Positions 24,781 through 36,826 are shown, counted from the stretch's first letter. The stretch is DNA of 64,000 bases from Paulownia fortunei (GCA_019321725.1 CM033119.1:17930694-17994693), one strand, 5' to 3'. Notes: generated by a model not told the origin, from the sequence alone. Numbers and translations are program-made.

Positions 24781-25053
24781 AATATTAAACAGTAATATAT
24801 TTAATTCGACTTAATTTTTTTATATATTTAAAAACAGGGCAACAATTTGATCCTGACTTTAGCTTGGATACCATTTATAACGTTTGTAGGGAAAAACTAT
24901 AATTATAAATACCATTGCATCTCAAACTTTTAAACCATAACTCAAAGTATTATGTACTAACCGCAGTATATCACACAAGACCTCTTTTGTAATTAACAAT
25001 ATTATAAAGGGTTTAGAAATAAAATTATGAAGTTCCTTGGACAAGCGTCCAAA

Positions 25054-25084
25054 ATCACAATTTTCATTATGTGAAAATTGTGAT
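25054..25084. repeat. Perfect 13-bp inverted repeat with 5-nt loop
   Basis: The left arm ATCACAATTTTCA (25054-25066) is followed by loop TTATG and right arm TGAAAATTGTGAT (25072-25084). There is no U-tract and no adjacent gene end, so a role is not apparent. Confidence 0.7.
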
Positions 25085-25687
25085 CAATGCGACGTCTTCC
25101 TATATCTCCATTGAAAACCCAAGAAGGGTTTAATAGGTAAAACACGTTTCTCTCTTATAAAGCACAAACATGTTTAACACGACATATTTAACGTACTTGT
25201 AGGACAACAAAAAGGTGGAGATTCATCATGATATTTATTTAGTCCAAATAAATCTTAAAATTAGTTTAATAATATAAAACAACAAAACAAATATTAAAAT
25301 AAATATTTCACACTCTAATGAGCCAACCAAATATCAGACAAATATAAGTTATGATTGATTGGATTAGGTCAAACTAATAGTGTTTAATTTGGAGTTCTCT
25401 TGTATTTACATAAATTTTCAAAATTTCAGCTTTATTTTTAATCAAGTCCACATATTTTATAATATTTTATTATTTATTTCATATCATAAATAAATATTAA
25501 ATATATAAAATATTTTTCTGAATGAACAATGAATTGTTTTTTTTTTTTTTGATAATCCAGATTCCCGACTTTCGTTGGACTAGTTCTAAACCTTCTAAAC
25601 ACCTGCCCCTAACACCTAAAATAGGTAAATCGCGAGATATGCCTCAACCACCATTCAAGTTTCTAACAAGAACTGTACACTTTCCAA

Positions 25688-25985
25688 CCCATAGTTCGAA
25701 ACACCTCAATCGCAGGGTTCCACTGATACCACAGTGATTGTGCCATGTTGAAATGCATCCATAGATTCCTATCAGAATTCGAACCTCCACCCTACCGTTG
25801 GAAGCAAGTCCAACCCAACCCATAATTATCGTTCGAAACACCTCAATTGTAGGGTTCCACTAACAGAATAATGATTACTTCATATTGAAATGGATCCGCA
25901 GGTTTTCACCAAGATTCGAACCCCCATCTTATCGTTGAAAGCAAATTCAAATTAATTGTTCCACCAGTTAAATTATGCCCGAATA
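25688..25985 (-). repeat. SINE-like tandem pair with tRNA-type box B
   Basis: Read on the minus strand, the right-hand unit has TTTAACTGGTGGAACA (box A-like), then about 40 nt later GGGGTTCGAATCTT (box B-like). The left-hand unit repeats the part from box B onward: GGAGGTTCGAATTCT, then ATTTCAA.ATG, TGGAACCCTNCNATTGAGGTGTTTCGAAC. The two units are about 125-140 bp and clearly diverged. The arrangement resembles a tRNA-derived SINE fragment that was duplicated in tandem. There is no tRNA cloverleaf, so it is not a tRNA gene. Confidence 0.4.
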
Positions 25986-27558
25986 CGAACAATCGTATGA
26001 TATTGGAGAAATTCTTGAATGACTCGATTGCAATATTTTTAATTCATCAAAGATCGTTGAACAAAAAGAGAATGACGTGTGATGAGAAACATAAATTTTA
26101 TATAATTTAATAATTAATAATAATTAGAATGTATTACTTTCGAGTCATTCTAAAATGGTCGTATAAAAGAAAATCTCCGGGTAGGCACCCTTGTTTCCAT
26201 TTCTCAACAACCCGACAAATAATGATTATAGTATCCAATGTACGTAAAAGTGTGACACTAACGTATATTAGGATGTCGCCCTATTATTATATAATGATAG
26301 CTCAAGTGTAAAGCCTGAAATTTTAAGAATAAAAATTAAATTAATTCATATATTCAATTTCTTAAAAGTGTGAATGTTTGTAAGATAATTGGTATCAATT
26401 ATTAAATAATTAAATTTTCAAATACAAAGATGTTTTTGAATATTTTATTAAAAAACATGCAAGAATAATTTGGAAAAAAAACTGGGGACACACAATAATG
26501 ACATCTTAAACTTTTTATTAAAAAAATAAAGTAATGGCACTTACCCCACAATATTTGATCTTTTTGTATATTATTCTCTAAAAATAAATTTTAAATATTT
26601 TATTCTTTTAATTTATATTTTTTATAGCACCGTGTCCTACAACGTTAATTTCGAACTAAATTTTTATCACAATGTTCTTCATCAGTTATTGTCTCACATT
26701 TTTTTTTCCTATCTTTTCATGCAACATATCGTATTTTTTTTGTCATTACTCATGGTAAAAATACGACACATGATGATAATTTTACTATAAATAATATAAT
26801 TATTATATCATTGATAAAAGTACTAAATTATTTACAGTAAAAGTATCATCATTTATTGTGTATTTATTATTGACAAGAATAAAAAAATATTTAATGCAAT
26901 ATTCTTGATTTTTGCGTGGAAAAATGAAAAAAAAAACATACAACTGACGAAAAATATTTATGAAAACTTGATCCGAAAATGACACTAAATGACAAAGTGT
27001 AATAATAAATATAAGTTGAGTAGTAAAACATCAAAATAATTAAGTTTGAGAGGGTAAACTAATTAAAATTTCTTTTTAATGAATAATATGTCAAAATGAT
27101 CAAATTTGAAGGGATAAATAGCTATCTACCATGAAAAATAAATTGTAGTCAATCTTAACTATTGATAATTTCCTAGAGCAATGTAAAAATATATTTATAT
27201 TCTGATTAATCAGAAGTGAAATATAAATTAATACCTCCTATGTATAGTTGATTTTAGGTTTCTATAAACTCAAATCATATGTGGATTTTATAATTTTGGA
27301 ATTAGCCTAAGCATACTCCACAAAGAGACTATAGAAATTTTGAAAAAAAAATATCAAAGAATTATTAAATTGAAAATGGAAAATAAAAACTGAACTAGAA
27401 CAGGAGTATTTCAAGTTCTTTATTTCAATTTTGTATTTTATTTTATATATATTATATTTTTATATTATGTATATAAAATATTTTTTAAAATATATAATTT
27501 AATATTTTGTATCATACGTTAGTTCAGACTCTTGCGCTCATCTAGAAGATTGTACTGC

Positions 27559-27584
27559 TCTCTTTCTCTCTCTCTCTCTCTCTC
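27559..27584. repeat. (TC)n microsatellite
   Basis: About 12 CT units occur with one TTT interruption near the start. No gene lies nearby on either side within 800 bp. Confidence 0.9.
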
Positions 27585-28390
27585 AGTTTTTAGAATCCTA
27601 TTTTAATTTAAATGAGAGTTTTAATATATGAAAGTTTTATATATTTTTCTATTACCATTATTAAAAATATTGGTTGAAAGTTAATAATATTACATTGTAT
27701 TATAAGAGGATATGCTTTATTTTGAAATTTTGTGAAAAAAAATAAAAGTATTTAATTTGGGATAGATGGAGTATTTTGTAATTCACATGGACTTCTTTAA
27801 GAAACAAAAAAAAAAAAGTTGAAAATTTGTACATGATGAAATATTAAATCATATAATTTTCTTTACATATTTCGTAATTGAAGTGAGGAATATTTATACT
27901 AAGAAAATCTTTCAACTTATAATTAGAACATGTCTAAATTAAAATTAAATTATTTCATTCTATTAAGCAAAAAAAAAAATACATTAGAAAACCCCCAAAA
28001 TTAAATATTTAGATTAAAGAAATTTATGGCAAAATTGCCACTTTAAATCAAATCCAATATTTGGAAATATATATGGGGAAAGTATTTATTACTTTGATAT
28101 TACAAAATATAATTCATCTTTTATGCGAACAAAAGATTAGGATATTGCATTTGATAGGTCGCATTTATATGAATTATGGACAATATAATTATCACAATCT
28201 AATATTTATAGAAAAAAAATAAAAAGTCAAAATTCTTGTTGATTCATATATTCATATTTTCCAAATGTGCAAATTTTACACATCTTAAAAAAAATTATAT
28301 ACAACATACTAAAAATGAAAAATAAATAAATAAAGAAAAAACCCAAAAATAGCAAATAATTAATTTAAAACTCGGAGCCAATATTTGTAT

Positions 28391-29485
28391 TCATTTACGA
28401 GAAAAACCAAAGCCGTTGGCCAGGGCGTGGACGGCAGGATTGAACGCCAGGCGGCCCAGAATCCCCTGCTTGTACGGCAAGAATGTTTTCTTCTTCAGAT
28501 CCTCCGAAACCGCCCGGTTCACAGTGTAATGCAGCTCGTGAGCCGAAACCGGCCCCCTTCTTCTCGAACCGGATCCTGACCCCGGGCTGTCGATCGACCG
28601 GAAGCTCGAGTGCCTGAACGCCGCCGTGTACTTCTTCAAAGGGTCTTTGTCGGCGGCGCGTCCCTCCGACGCGCTGCGGAACAGGAAGAAGTCCTTCAGC
28701 CGCCATTTCTTGTGGCCTTTCACCGACGCTGACAGAGCTGAATAAAGAGTCGAAGGAGAAGAATTCTTTGCATTATGCGGCTGCTCTTTTTCTTCTTCCC
28801 ATGGATATTGGGCGTCTCTGAGCGGAGAAAGTGAACGCGCGGCTCTTCGGCTGGACGATTTCGACAGATTTACGCCTCTTTCTCTTCCTCGTTGGGGCCC
28901 CGCCGCCGCACTGGTGGAGTTTTGAGCTGTAGCTTCAAAAGGGTCGGTTTCCTTTTTGTTCTTGTGGCGCGGCGAGAACGCGCCCTGGATTATCCTTCTA
29001 GTTTGTGAAAGCGGTGAGGGAGAAATAGCGACAGGCTTTTTCCGATGAGAAGTTGCATGTTCACTTATTCTCGTCGCCTCAGGGAGTTGCAGGCGCGGCG
29101 GAGGCTTTAGAGGCTTGATCACGCCACCGTCGAAGAGTTCATCAGCAGATAGGGAGGCTGTTTCCCAATCTTCGCTCACATCAAACGCAAAGTCATCTCC
29201 ATTAATATTCTTAACAGGTGGTGATTTCGGGGTACCCGGCTTTTCTTCCCATCCAAAAGGCACAGCCGAGGCGGAGCCACCATCGCCACCGCCACCATTC
29301 TCATTGCTAGCTGCGAACAAGTCATCAAAATCGCGATAGAACTGAGAAAGATGAGAAGGGCTAGTAGGAGCACTACAATAGTATTCCCCGAAGCGCTTAG
29401 GCGAGGAAGGCGCGCTGACGTGCGGCGAAGGCCTGGCACTGTTGAAATCAAAATCTAAGTTGTGGGAAGGTATCACCACCTCCAT
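28391..29485 (-). CDS. DUF1645 family protein
   Basis: This is an intronless 364-residue protein of a plant-specific family whose biochemical function is unknown. A rice member (OsSGL) affects stress tolerance and grain length. Family marks seen here: SAPSSPKRFG (about residues 24-33), the related CSAPTSPS (37-44), FYRDFDD (49-55), VPFGWEEKPGTPKSP (75-89), KKWRLKDFFLFRSAS (259-273), and a C-terminal GRLAFNPAVHALANGFGFSRK-like end. The rest is Ser/Pro/Arg-rich and probably disordered. No signal peptide or membrane segment is visible. A basic stretch near 149-178 could direct nuclear entry, which is inference. The start is supported by the MEVV..DFDF opening near the first family motif and by a preceding leader with no ATG. 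Codon use is GC-richer than flanking DNA, as expected for a real gene. Confidence 0.92.
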   Translation of the reverse strand: MEVVIPSHNLDFDFNSARPSPHVSAPSSPKRFGEYYCSAPTSPSHLSQFYRDFDDLFAASNENGGGGDGGSASAVPFGWEEKPGTPKSPPVKNINGDDFAFDVSEDWETASLSADELFDGGVIKPLKPPPRLQLPEATRISEHATSHRKKPVAISPSPLSQTRRIIQGAFSPRHKNKKETDPFEATAQNSTSAAAGPQRGRERGVNLSKSSSRRAARSLSPLRDAQYPWEEEKEQPHNAKNSSPSTLYSALSASVKGHKKWRLKDFFLFRSASEGRAADKDPLKKYTAAFRHSSFRSIDSPGSGSGSRRRGPVSAHELHYTVNRAVSEDLKKKTFLPYKQGILGRLAFNPAVHALANGFGFSRK

Positions 29486-29655
29486 TGTTGAGCAGACCTG
29501 ACTCTTTAGAATGATGGATAACTAATATAACTGTGAAAACAAGAGAGAAAATAAAGGGCTAGAAAAGGAAGGAGAAGAGAAGGATCAGAGTAGCTGAATT
29601 GACAGCAAATATTATTGACTCAAGAGATCTGACAAGCCGCCTTTTATTACTTGTG
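29486..29655 (-). promoter_or_regulatory. 5' leader and candidate core promoter of the DUF1645 gene
   Basis: On the minus strand, TAATAAAAGG (about 29641-29650) could act as a TATA box, placing transcription start near 29612. The leader then contains a pyrimidine-rich patch (CCTTCTCTTCTCCTTCC, about 29560-29580), a feature common near plant transcription starts. No upstream ATG was seen in the leader. Confidence 0.35.
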
Positions 29656-29844
29656 TGATTACTAAATTTTGCATGAAAAAAATATAAGCAAATATTATTG
29701 CATTATCTATTACATATGTATTAAATATTTATTAAATATAAAATTTATCCAAAAATATAACTACGATAATTAGTAGCATATACGTACGACAATGAAGCAA
29801 GTTTGTTAAATTTTGTGTTAAGATTTATAAGGATCTAGAAATAT

Positions 29845-30003
29845 TAAGAATATATATATTTTAAAATAACAACATTAAAAATTTTAAAAAATAATATGTC
29901 ATAAATATATATAAAATAAAATAAAAAAATAAAATAGGTATATTCGGGGTGGGTTTGAAAATAAAAAATAAAGACCTTTATAATTTTAAAAATTCGCTCC
30001 ATT
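29845..30003 (+). repeat. Dispersed repeat related to the element at 38262-38566
   Basis: It shares TTAAAATAACA, a run of AAATAAAAAATAAAAT words, TTTGAAAATAAAAAAT, AAGAC, TTTATAA and TTTAAAAAT.CGCTC in the same order with about 38370-38535. It looks like a truncated or decayed copy of that element. Confidence 0.5.
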
Positions 30004-30004
30004 A

Positions 30005-30290
30005 TCATCCCTAGTAATGTGAATACTACACATGTGGATGTGTAGTGAGATACACCTACAATATATATTATCGGGTGTAGTATTTAGTACTGAACCGTAC
30101 AATGCTACAATAAATGATATAATAAGATTGACAATTTTAAATCTTTTGTTTTAATTTATATTTTGTTTTTTATTTTATTTTTCATATATTTGCCAAGTGT
30201 AAATAATTCATAACTAAATATTTTTTGATTATTTTTATATACTTAATATTTATATATGATATGAAATAAAAGACAACTTCACTGTAGAGA
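30005..30290 (+). repeat. Dispersed AT-rich repeat with CATAACTAA core
   Basis: The part from about 30115 onward shares an ordered set of words with about 46465-46640: GATATAAT.AGA, TATTTTATTT, ATTCATAACTAA, TTTTT.TGA and ACAGCTTCACT/ACAACTTCACT. A weaker match is at about 32440-32560. A TATCGGGTGTA word near 30080 recurs at 32110. It is probably a small decayed element family. Confidence 0.35.
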
Positions 30291-30496
30291 ATAAGAGAGA
30301 TGACCCACAAAAGTCTGAATTTTACTTGGAGTAAAAGGTAGGTTTTTGTATTTGTTGATTTATGGACTATTTTATAACAACGGTAAAGTCAAGGAATGTG
30401 TGTTTTCTACGTTGTTCAACTGCTGACTTAAGTATTGTGGGGTTTCTAGATGCACATATATATATATACATACATATGGAGAGGGGAGAGGGGGGA

Positions 30497-30520
30497 GGGG
30501 GGGGGGGGGGGGGGGGGGGG
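30497..30520 (+). repeat. G24 homopolymer after a purine-rich lead-in
   Basis: 24 consecutive G follow GAGAGGGGAGAGGGGGA. The tract has strong quadruplex potential and high risk of length error. Confidence 0.9.
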
Positions 30521-31417
30521 CAGGGGCCGTGGCGTAGGGGATGACAATTTTTGTTTGGGAAGGAAAACGTGGCAACCAAGATTAGCTGTCAGGGTAGAGT
30601 ATTTAATTACGGCGCTGATTAATCAACTGACATTAATTCTTTGTACAATTCTATACTATTAATACTTATTGAAAAATAATTTGTTTTACACTAAACAATA
30701 AAAATTAAGTCGTGTTTCACTTGTAATTTGGAATGACTCTCATCCTTTGAATTGAAAAAACTCATATAATTGAAAAAATAGTTTAAAATTGCCCATTTCG
30801 TTCATATTTGAATATTCTCTTTTTAAAGGAGTATGAAATTTTAATTTAAAGTTATGAAAGTGAATATTTTAAGTATATAAATATATATATTTTTGCACTT
30901 AAAAATAGTAATTCCAAAAAAAATAAGAAAGTTTAATTTAGGATAGGAGAGTATTTACTTATTACTATTATGAATATGGATAAATTTCTTTTGATATTAT
31001 TTTTTCTAGTGAAGAAAAAATGTGATGGAATCATATTACAATATTGTTTCATTTTTTTAAAATGTAATTTTCTAGTTATTATGAAAAGTTATCCTTTTAT
31101 AACATGTCCAACTTTATTGAGAATTTCTTAAATCACCAAATTATCTGTATTAAAATAAACAATTTTTTTTTTTGGTAAAATAAAGATTCAACACAAAAAT
31201 TAATGAAGTTCCTTTTTTGTTTTCTAATTAACAAAATTAATGAAGTTCGCACAAAGACATCATAATTAGATGGTGTTTTCATACTTTTGGCCTCATATGT
31301 GAATTTACTCACATGTTTAAAGCAAAGTGGCTATCAAATTGTACTCTCCTAAAAAGACCATTTTACCCTTTTAGATCAAGATTAAATTGCATTCAATCTA
31401 GATCAATTTACACCCAA

Positions 31418-31646
31418 GACGTATATCGATAAAATATATACTAGGTAAGATTTACATTTCATAAAAAAATGAGATATTTATTCATCATTTACAAATCGAG
31501 TATATCTTCTATCGAGTATAACATCTCAAAAATTGACATATATCGGTAAAATACATACTACATTAGATGTACATTTCATAATAAATGAGACACTTATTCA
31601 TCGTTTACAAATCGAGTATATCTTCTATTATAACATTTCAAAAACT
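31418..31646. repeat. Tandem duplication, ~115-bp period
   Basis: Two adjacent units start GACGTATATCGATAAAATA (31418) and GACATATATCGGTAAAATA (31535). A third unit begins at 31647 (GACGTATATC) but breaks off. Both full units share TTTACAAATCGAGTATATCT and ATAACAT.TCAAAAA. The match is high but not perfect. Confidence 0.8.
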
Positions 31647-31914
31647 GACGTATATCAAACCTCAAAATTGTTTCTAATTAACTTAATGAAATTTCCATTA
31701 CTAATGTTTAATGTACAATTCTTGTCAATTCATGCAAAACAATTACTTACTAAATTGGTTTAAAATGTGTTTGGATAAAAAATATAAATTTGAGGGTTGA
31801 ATTTCAAATCATTTAAAATCATCTCTAACTTAAAATTATCTAAACAAATTTAATGGAATTATTAGTATGATCAATCCAAACACAACTTTAATTTATTTCA
31901 ACGACGCCTAGCTC

Positions 31915-31975
31915 AAATGAAAAAATTGATGTCCTAAATCTTACAATTTAGGATGCGAATCCTATTAAAATTGTA
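31915..31975 (+). repeat. tRNA-like A/B box pair (possible SINE head)
   Basis: GCCTAGCTCAAATGA resembles a tRNA box A. About 35 nt downstream, GGATGCGAATCC resembles a degenerate box B. No cloverleaf or acceptor stem is present. It fits the head of a decayed tRNA-derived SINE, but chance is possible in such a short match. Confidence 0.3.
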
Positions 31976-32808
31976 AATATTCGTCTATTGCTTCTTAATG
32001 ACCGGTAAGTTTTTTTAAATGCTGACCCATTAATATACCATATATGTAGATGATGAATAAGTATTTAAAACACCTATTTATTATTCAAATACCCGATATG
32101 TATTATATATCGGGTGTAACATGAATATTATCAAAAAGATTAATTAGATTAATTAACAAGTGTGAAATTGATTATTCATTGGTAGACTGGTTCATAACTT
32201 CTGGAATGACAAAGTGATTATTCTTTGTAATTAATTTAATGTAGATACAAATGACTTTTAAAGCTACTAATTTGGTTAGGTAAGGAACATGAAATTCTAG
32301 GCCAAAATTCTTAATTACATGTGTACCATAAAATTCTTTTACGCCGTCGTGTTGACGCTAACTAGGCAGATAGATAATCGGCTGAATTAGTCTAAAAGAC
32401 TGAGAGAGTTGTGATTTTCAAATTAATTTTATATTGATGAGTTCTCTATTTTAATTTATATTTTAATTTATAAATATATGTTAAGTTTATGTGATTTACA
32501 ATGAAATATTTATTTAAAAAATTATTTTATATATTTAATATTTATTTATAATATAAAATTTAAAAAAATTTACAAATTTAGAATAAAGAATCAAGTTTCA
32601 GTCCAAACATAGTTGTTTAAAAGCTCACGATCAGTTAACGATTTTTTATCTTTTTTTGTTCCATTATTAGAAAAAATATATATCATAATGATTAATAATA
32701 ATGACGTAATACTATTTCATAATAACAACAATAATAATAAACTGTTTTTATTAAATCTATATTATAATAGAAAAAAAAATTAAGTCATATTATAGTTTTG
32801 GTGCCTAA

Positions 32809-32903
32809 TATGATAATAACAATGGTAATAATGATGTTGATGATAATAATAACATTAATAACAATAATGATGATGATATTTACATTGATAACAATATTAA
32901 CAT
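32809..32903. repeat. Imperfect AAT/GAT trinucleotide-rich microsatellite
   Basis: ATAATAA, AATGGT and GATGATGATA units alternate for about 95 bp. The derived open frame is almost only Ile, Val and Asn and is not a gene. Confidence 0.8.
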
Positions 32904-34126
32904 ATAGAAATTGAAAATTAGAATTTAAATTAATTAAAATATCACAATATTTTTTATTTTTTTTATTTTTTAAGTTCGAATAAGTTTGCCACATCCTCTC
33001 TCTCCTATTGTTTGTCTTTTAAATGTTGATATCAGATGGAGAGAACTCTAACAAAATATTTTCTTTTTTCGTACAAACATTCAAAAAATCGTAACAATCA
33101 TCAACTCCATGACATAATTAAGGTATGTCAAAATTAAATCCATTATGATATTTTAAATTAATAGTGCACGATCCCACGATAAAAAATTTGCTTACTTGCA
33201 AAAATTAGCACCTAAAAAATATTTGATTGCAATCATTGAATTATATTATTTTATCAAAAGACGAAGGGCAAGATTTATTTATTTTTCTTAAAAAATTATA
33301 GATAAAAATGTGTTTTCAATTTTTTAAAGGAATTTTTTTAAAAAAATTTAATAATATTATATATAATTTATACTAATTTAAAAATTTTATGAAGTTGATG
33401 GGACGGCTTCCGTTGCTGCCACTAATTATTTGAGTCAAAGAAGTATAATTTCAGTCAATTACTTTTCGTGACAATCAATTGTTTGAATCATCATACATAC
33501 TTAAGTGCACTAAAAATCAAACCAAAAGTATGAGTTAGAGCTGCAAGAATTATAGTTTGTAGCAATTGCTTTTTGCTTTAATTTGGAGCATGCCTTGTTC
33601 TCTTGCTTGCTGAGTGCTGACACTACATAATTAGGCATAGAGATTTTTAGCATGCATTTATCATAAGTTATACTATGATACTTTTAAAATAATCAGAATG
33701 TTATGCTGCCGAAATTCATCTTCATTAACGAGAGTTGTAATAGAAGTACACTAAGCAGACGAGATATTAAGTCTTAAAAAAAGAAAATTTGAACCCGTTT
33801 TAGATAAGACTCTTCGATTCATGAGTATATTTTTAATAATCTCATACGAGTTAACTTCTATCCAAAATAAATAACTCGCTTGACGTGCCCATACTTATAA
33901 ATTTATTTCACTTGTTTGAATAAATTTAAATTATGAAAAAAAATTCAAATTATCTGAATTCTTGATGTATCTAAAATCCACGTCATATTATAATCATGTA
34001 AATTTTTTAACTTTAGGTACTTCTTTAAATCCAAATTCATGGATTCAAATACAATTTAAAAAATTTAGGGTTTATTTAAAGAGTTCCAATGGCCAAAAGC
34101 ATTGACCATCACAAATAGTAAAGATC

Positions 34127-34129
<3 letters not shown>

Positions 34130-34161
<32 letters not shown>
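34130..34161. repeat. (AT)16 microsatellite
   Basis: About 16 uninterrupted AT units. No associated feature. Confidence 0.95.
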
Positions 34162-34163
<2 letters not shown>

Positions 34164-35280
34164 AAAAATAAATCACACTTAAGTAAACCTGTGGGGACTC
34201 TTCAATTTTCACTTTATCTTTTGGAGCATTGAGGAAATGAGAAACTAGGCTATGTTTGTTTTTTTTTTTTTTTTTTTAATTTTGAAGAATATATTCTGAA
34301 AAATATTTTTAAGAAAAATATATTGAAAAATGTAATATATGTTTAATTTTATTTTGAAAGAATAAATTAAAAATGAAAAGAGGACAAAAAATTATACAAA
34401 ACCAAATTTCTTTTTCCATTTTTTTGTATACAATAGTGCATGTTACCAAACGGCAGGAGGAAGCTGAAGACCTTGTTTGACTCGGAAGTGACAAGTTGGA
34501 ATTTTCATTTTTCTTGTTTTATCTGATCCTAATATCCAAAATAATATCCACATCCGTTTGTGCTTGGCGATTTGATTTTTAGCCCATAACATTTTTTTTT
34601 TTTCTAAATTGTTTATTGAGCATGATTATTATTCCCAAACAATTTACTTTTAAATATGTTTGTCGATGAAATTTTATATGAACGACAAGATTGAGGTTCC
34701 AAAATTTTAAAAATTTGAACCATTATATTCAAATCCCGTCTAATATAATGTGTTATTTATTTGATCACTCTATATTGGTACCGTTATTTTATTTTTCATT
34801 GTAATATTAATTAGTTGTTGATTATTATATTGAATTTATTAATGTTATCTTAATGTAAATATTTTTCCTTTATTGATCTAATTAAGGCTTTGTCTTAATA
34901 GAATTTACTAATTTATATAATTTAGAGGGGCCAACGTACAATTATTTATTTATTTTTTAATTGATACCAAGTATAAATTAAAAGACATAAGAAAAATTGA
35001 AACCACCTATCTGGGGTGTTAGATTGTACAACCATCTGGGTTCTGGTTCAACTTCTTGTATTTTGGGCCTTCAGCCCGTAAGCACTTTAAGCCCAATACA
35101 GATATTGTTTTTGATAAAGCCCAAGGGATTTTGAATTTTCAGTCTCTAAAATTATGAGGTCTAGACCCACTATGAGTTGTAGTCTAATAATGTTTTATAA
35201 CTTATTTAAAAATAAAAAGGAAAAGGAAACATGTAGAATACACCTACTTTAGTATAATAATATGTTTAACAGTGGAGCAG

Positions 35281-35391
35281 TAATTTATTTTGCTCCCTCA
35301 AAAAACACTTTGATTAATTTTGAAATAATGAAATTTCTTGTGTGTGCACGGGGTTTATGTTCATAATCGAATAAAATTTAATTTTTCATTA
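35281..35391 (+). repeat. Direct repeat, left copy, flanking a hAT-like element
   Basis: This ~110-bp segment begins TAATTTATTTTGCTCCCTCA and contains TTATGTTCATAATCGAATAA. It recurs in the same orientation at 36935-37050 with roughly 85 percent identity by eye. The two copies bracket the element at 35513-36826. Confidence 0.8.
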
Positions 35392-35512
35392 AAAAAAAAA
35401 TCAATAATCGTTTTTATTTTGTTGAAATCTCTATGAGTTGAACGATGTTACTCTGAGTGTTGAGCTTCCAAATATTTTCTCAAAGCCATTCCAGGCTTTC
35501 CATTCCATTAGG

Positions 35513-36826
35513 TAGGGGTGTACATTCGGTGAAATTGTATCAAATTGAATCAAAAATTCAGTACATCATTTAATCATATCGAAAATCGAATTAAAATAAA
35601 ATAGTTTGGTTCGGTTTTTACCGAAATAATTTTGATAACTTGGTATTTTTGGTAAAATTTTAAAACCATCAAAATCACTGCTTGAGGTATGTACACGAAA
35701 GACTTGAGAAAAGTATATAGATGAATAAAATAGAAATATATATAAAAATTAATTTCTTATCAATAGTGTAACTTTATGTTCTGGTCGAACATCCTAATTA
35801 GGATTATTTTTTTGCAACAATCAGGTTGACAATGAAATATTATAGACAAACAAAAAGAGCATTTGTTATTTAAAACTTAATGCAAATTCTTACTAATTCA
35901 GTAATATCATGAATGTTTTGTTGGTATGTTTTTGCTCTTTTGGTATAAGCTTGGCACTACACCATCACTGTTGCATAAATACACGTAGGGTGGAAAATAA
36001 GTATCTGAATGTCGGATCGATTTTATCTCTACATGATGAAAGAAATGCACCATTGAACTCAAATTCTATCAAATTTAAAATTTTAAATAAATGATCTTTA
36101 AATTTTATCCAAATTTTGAATCCAGGATTTACTGACATAAAAAAGGATTTCGCAAAACATACTAACATTTACATAGGCTAATTGATAAAAAATAGAAAAT
36201 AATGAGAAAAAAATAGAAGAATTAGTGATTACTCATTTTTGGGGCCTAAGATTTTGAAATGTGGGGTTTTTGGCCATGGAGGAAAAATGCCCACCCAACA
36301 CTTGATGTGGAATAAGAAAGGCCTACGGTAGCCACTTGTGACAAGCATGAAAGCAAGAGCCGACGGCGAGGCGAAGAGAAAGGGGAATTGAAAATTTTGG
36401 TGGAGTGGTGGCGGTCTTAACGGTGGAAGAAGGTGATGGTTACTTCTCGCAGCTCGATAGTGGGCATCAAGACAGTAGAGTGGTGGCTTGTTAATTAAAG
36501 TGGTGGTCGTTAGAGAGATCGACGAGAGACACAGAGAGTTTGGGTGGAGCAATTGAGTGAAATTAGAGTGTGATAGTCAAAGTTTTCGTTTATAAGTTAA
36601 AAACTCAAAAGTCAAATTCAAAATTCTTAAATTATAAAAATTAAAAAATATATAAATATATATGTAATTTCGGTATTCAGTACGATACGATATATCGAAC
36701 CAATTTACCGATACCGTATCGAATAATAAAAAATTAAAAAATTAAAAATCAAATACCGAATTAAATTTTTTGTTCGGTATTCGATATCATTATAATTCGA
36801 TTTGTTTCCCAAACTATGCACACCCC
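35513..36826. mobile_element. Non-autonomous hAT-like element with a non-AT-rich internal segment
   Basis: The left end is TAGGGGTGTACATTCGG. The right end is CTATGCACACCCC, its approximate inverse. Subterminal regions carry TTCGGTTTTTACCGA and, near the right end, CCGATACCGTATCGAA and TTCGGTATTCGATAT, typical of plant elements with TAGGGGTG termini. Flanking octamers CCATTAGG and (after CACCCCAA) CCGCCAGG match at five of eight bases, a possible eroded 8-bp target duplication. No transposase is visible. The middle (about 36230-36550) is less AT-rich and unlike the ends. It may be captured host sequence, though its longest frame shows no known domain. Confidence 0.6.

Larger units (their letters stand above)
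24300..28390. other. AT-rich intergenic region
   Basis: It holds the upstream region of the PPR gene (no clear TATA box), a copy of the TTCGA-rich dispersed repeat, a short perfect hairpin, a tRNA-like tandem pair and a (TC)n microsatellite at 27559-27584. No gene is supported. Confidence 0.7.

Noticed and set aside
24862..24879. Copia-type primer-binding site (TGGTATCCAAGC on the minus strand)
   Set aside because: It matches the usual TGGTATCAGAGC at only 9 of 12 bases, and no flanking LTR pair, polypurine tract or gag/pol frame is present.
25785..25925. tRNA gene (T-loop-like TTCGAAC sequences on the minus strand)
   Set aside because: Only box-B-like words are present. No acceptor stem, anticodon stem or complete cloverleaf could be drawn, so I treat it as SINE-like.
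30362..30662. Gly-rich and Pro-rich frames on both strands
   Set aside because: They are translations of the G24 tract and its purine-rich lead-in.
36229..36552. 107-residue minus-strand frame inside the hAT-like element
   Set aside because: It has no transposase or other domain. It may reflect captured sequence but is not supported as a gene.
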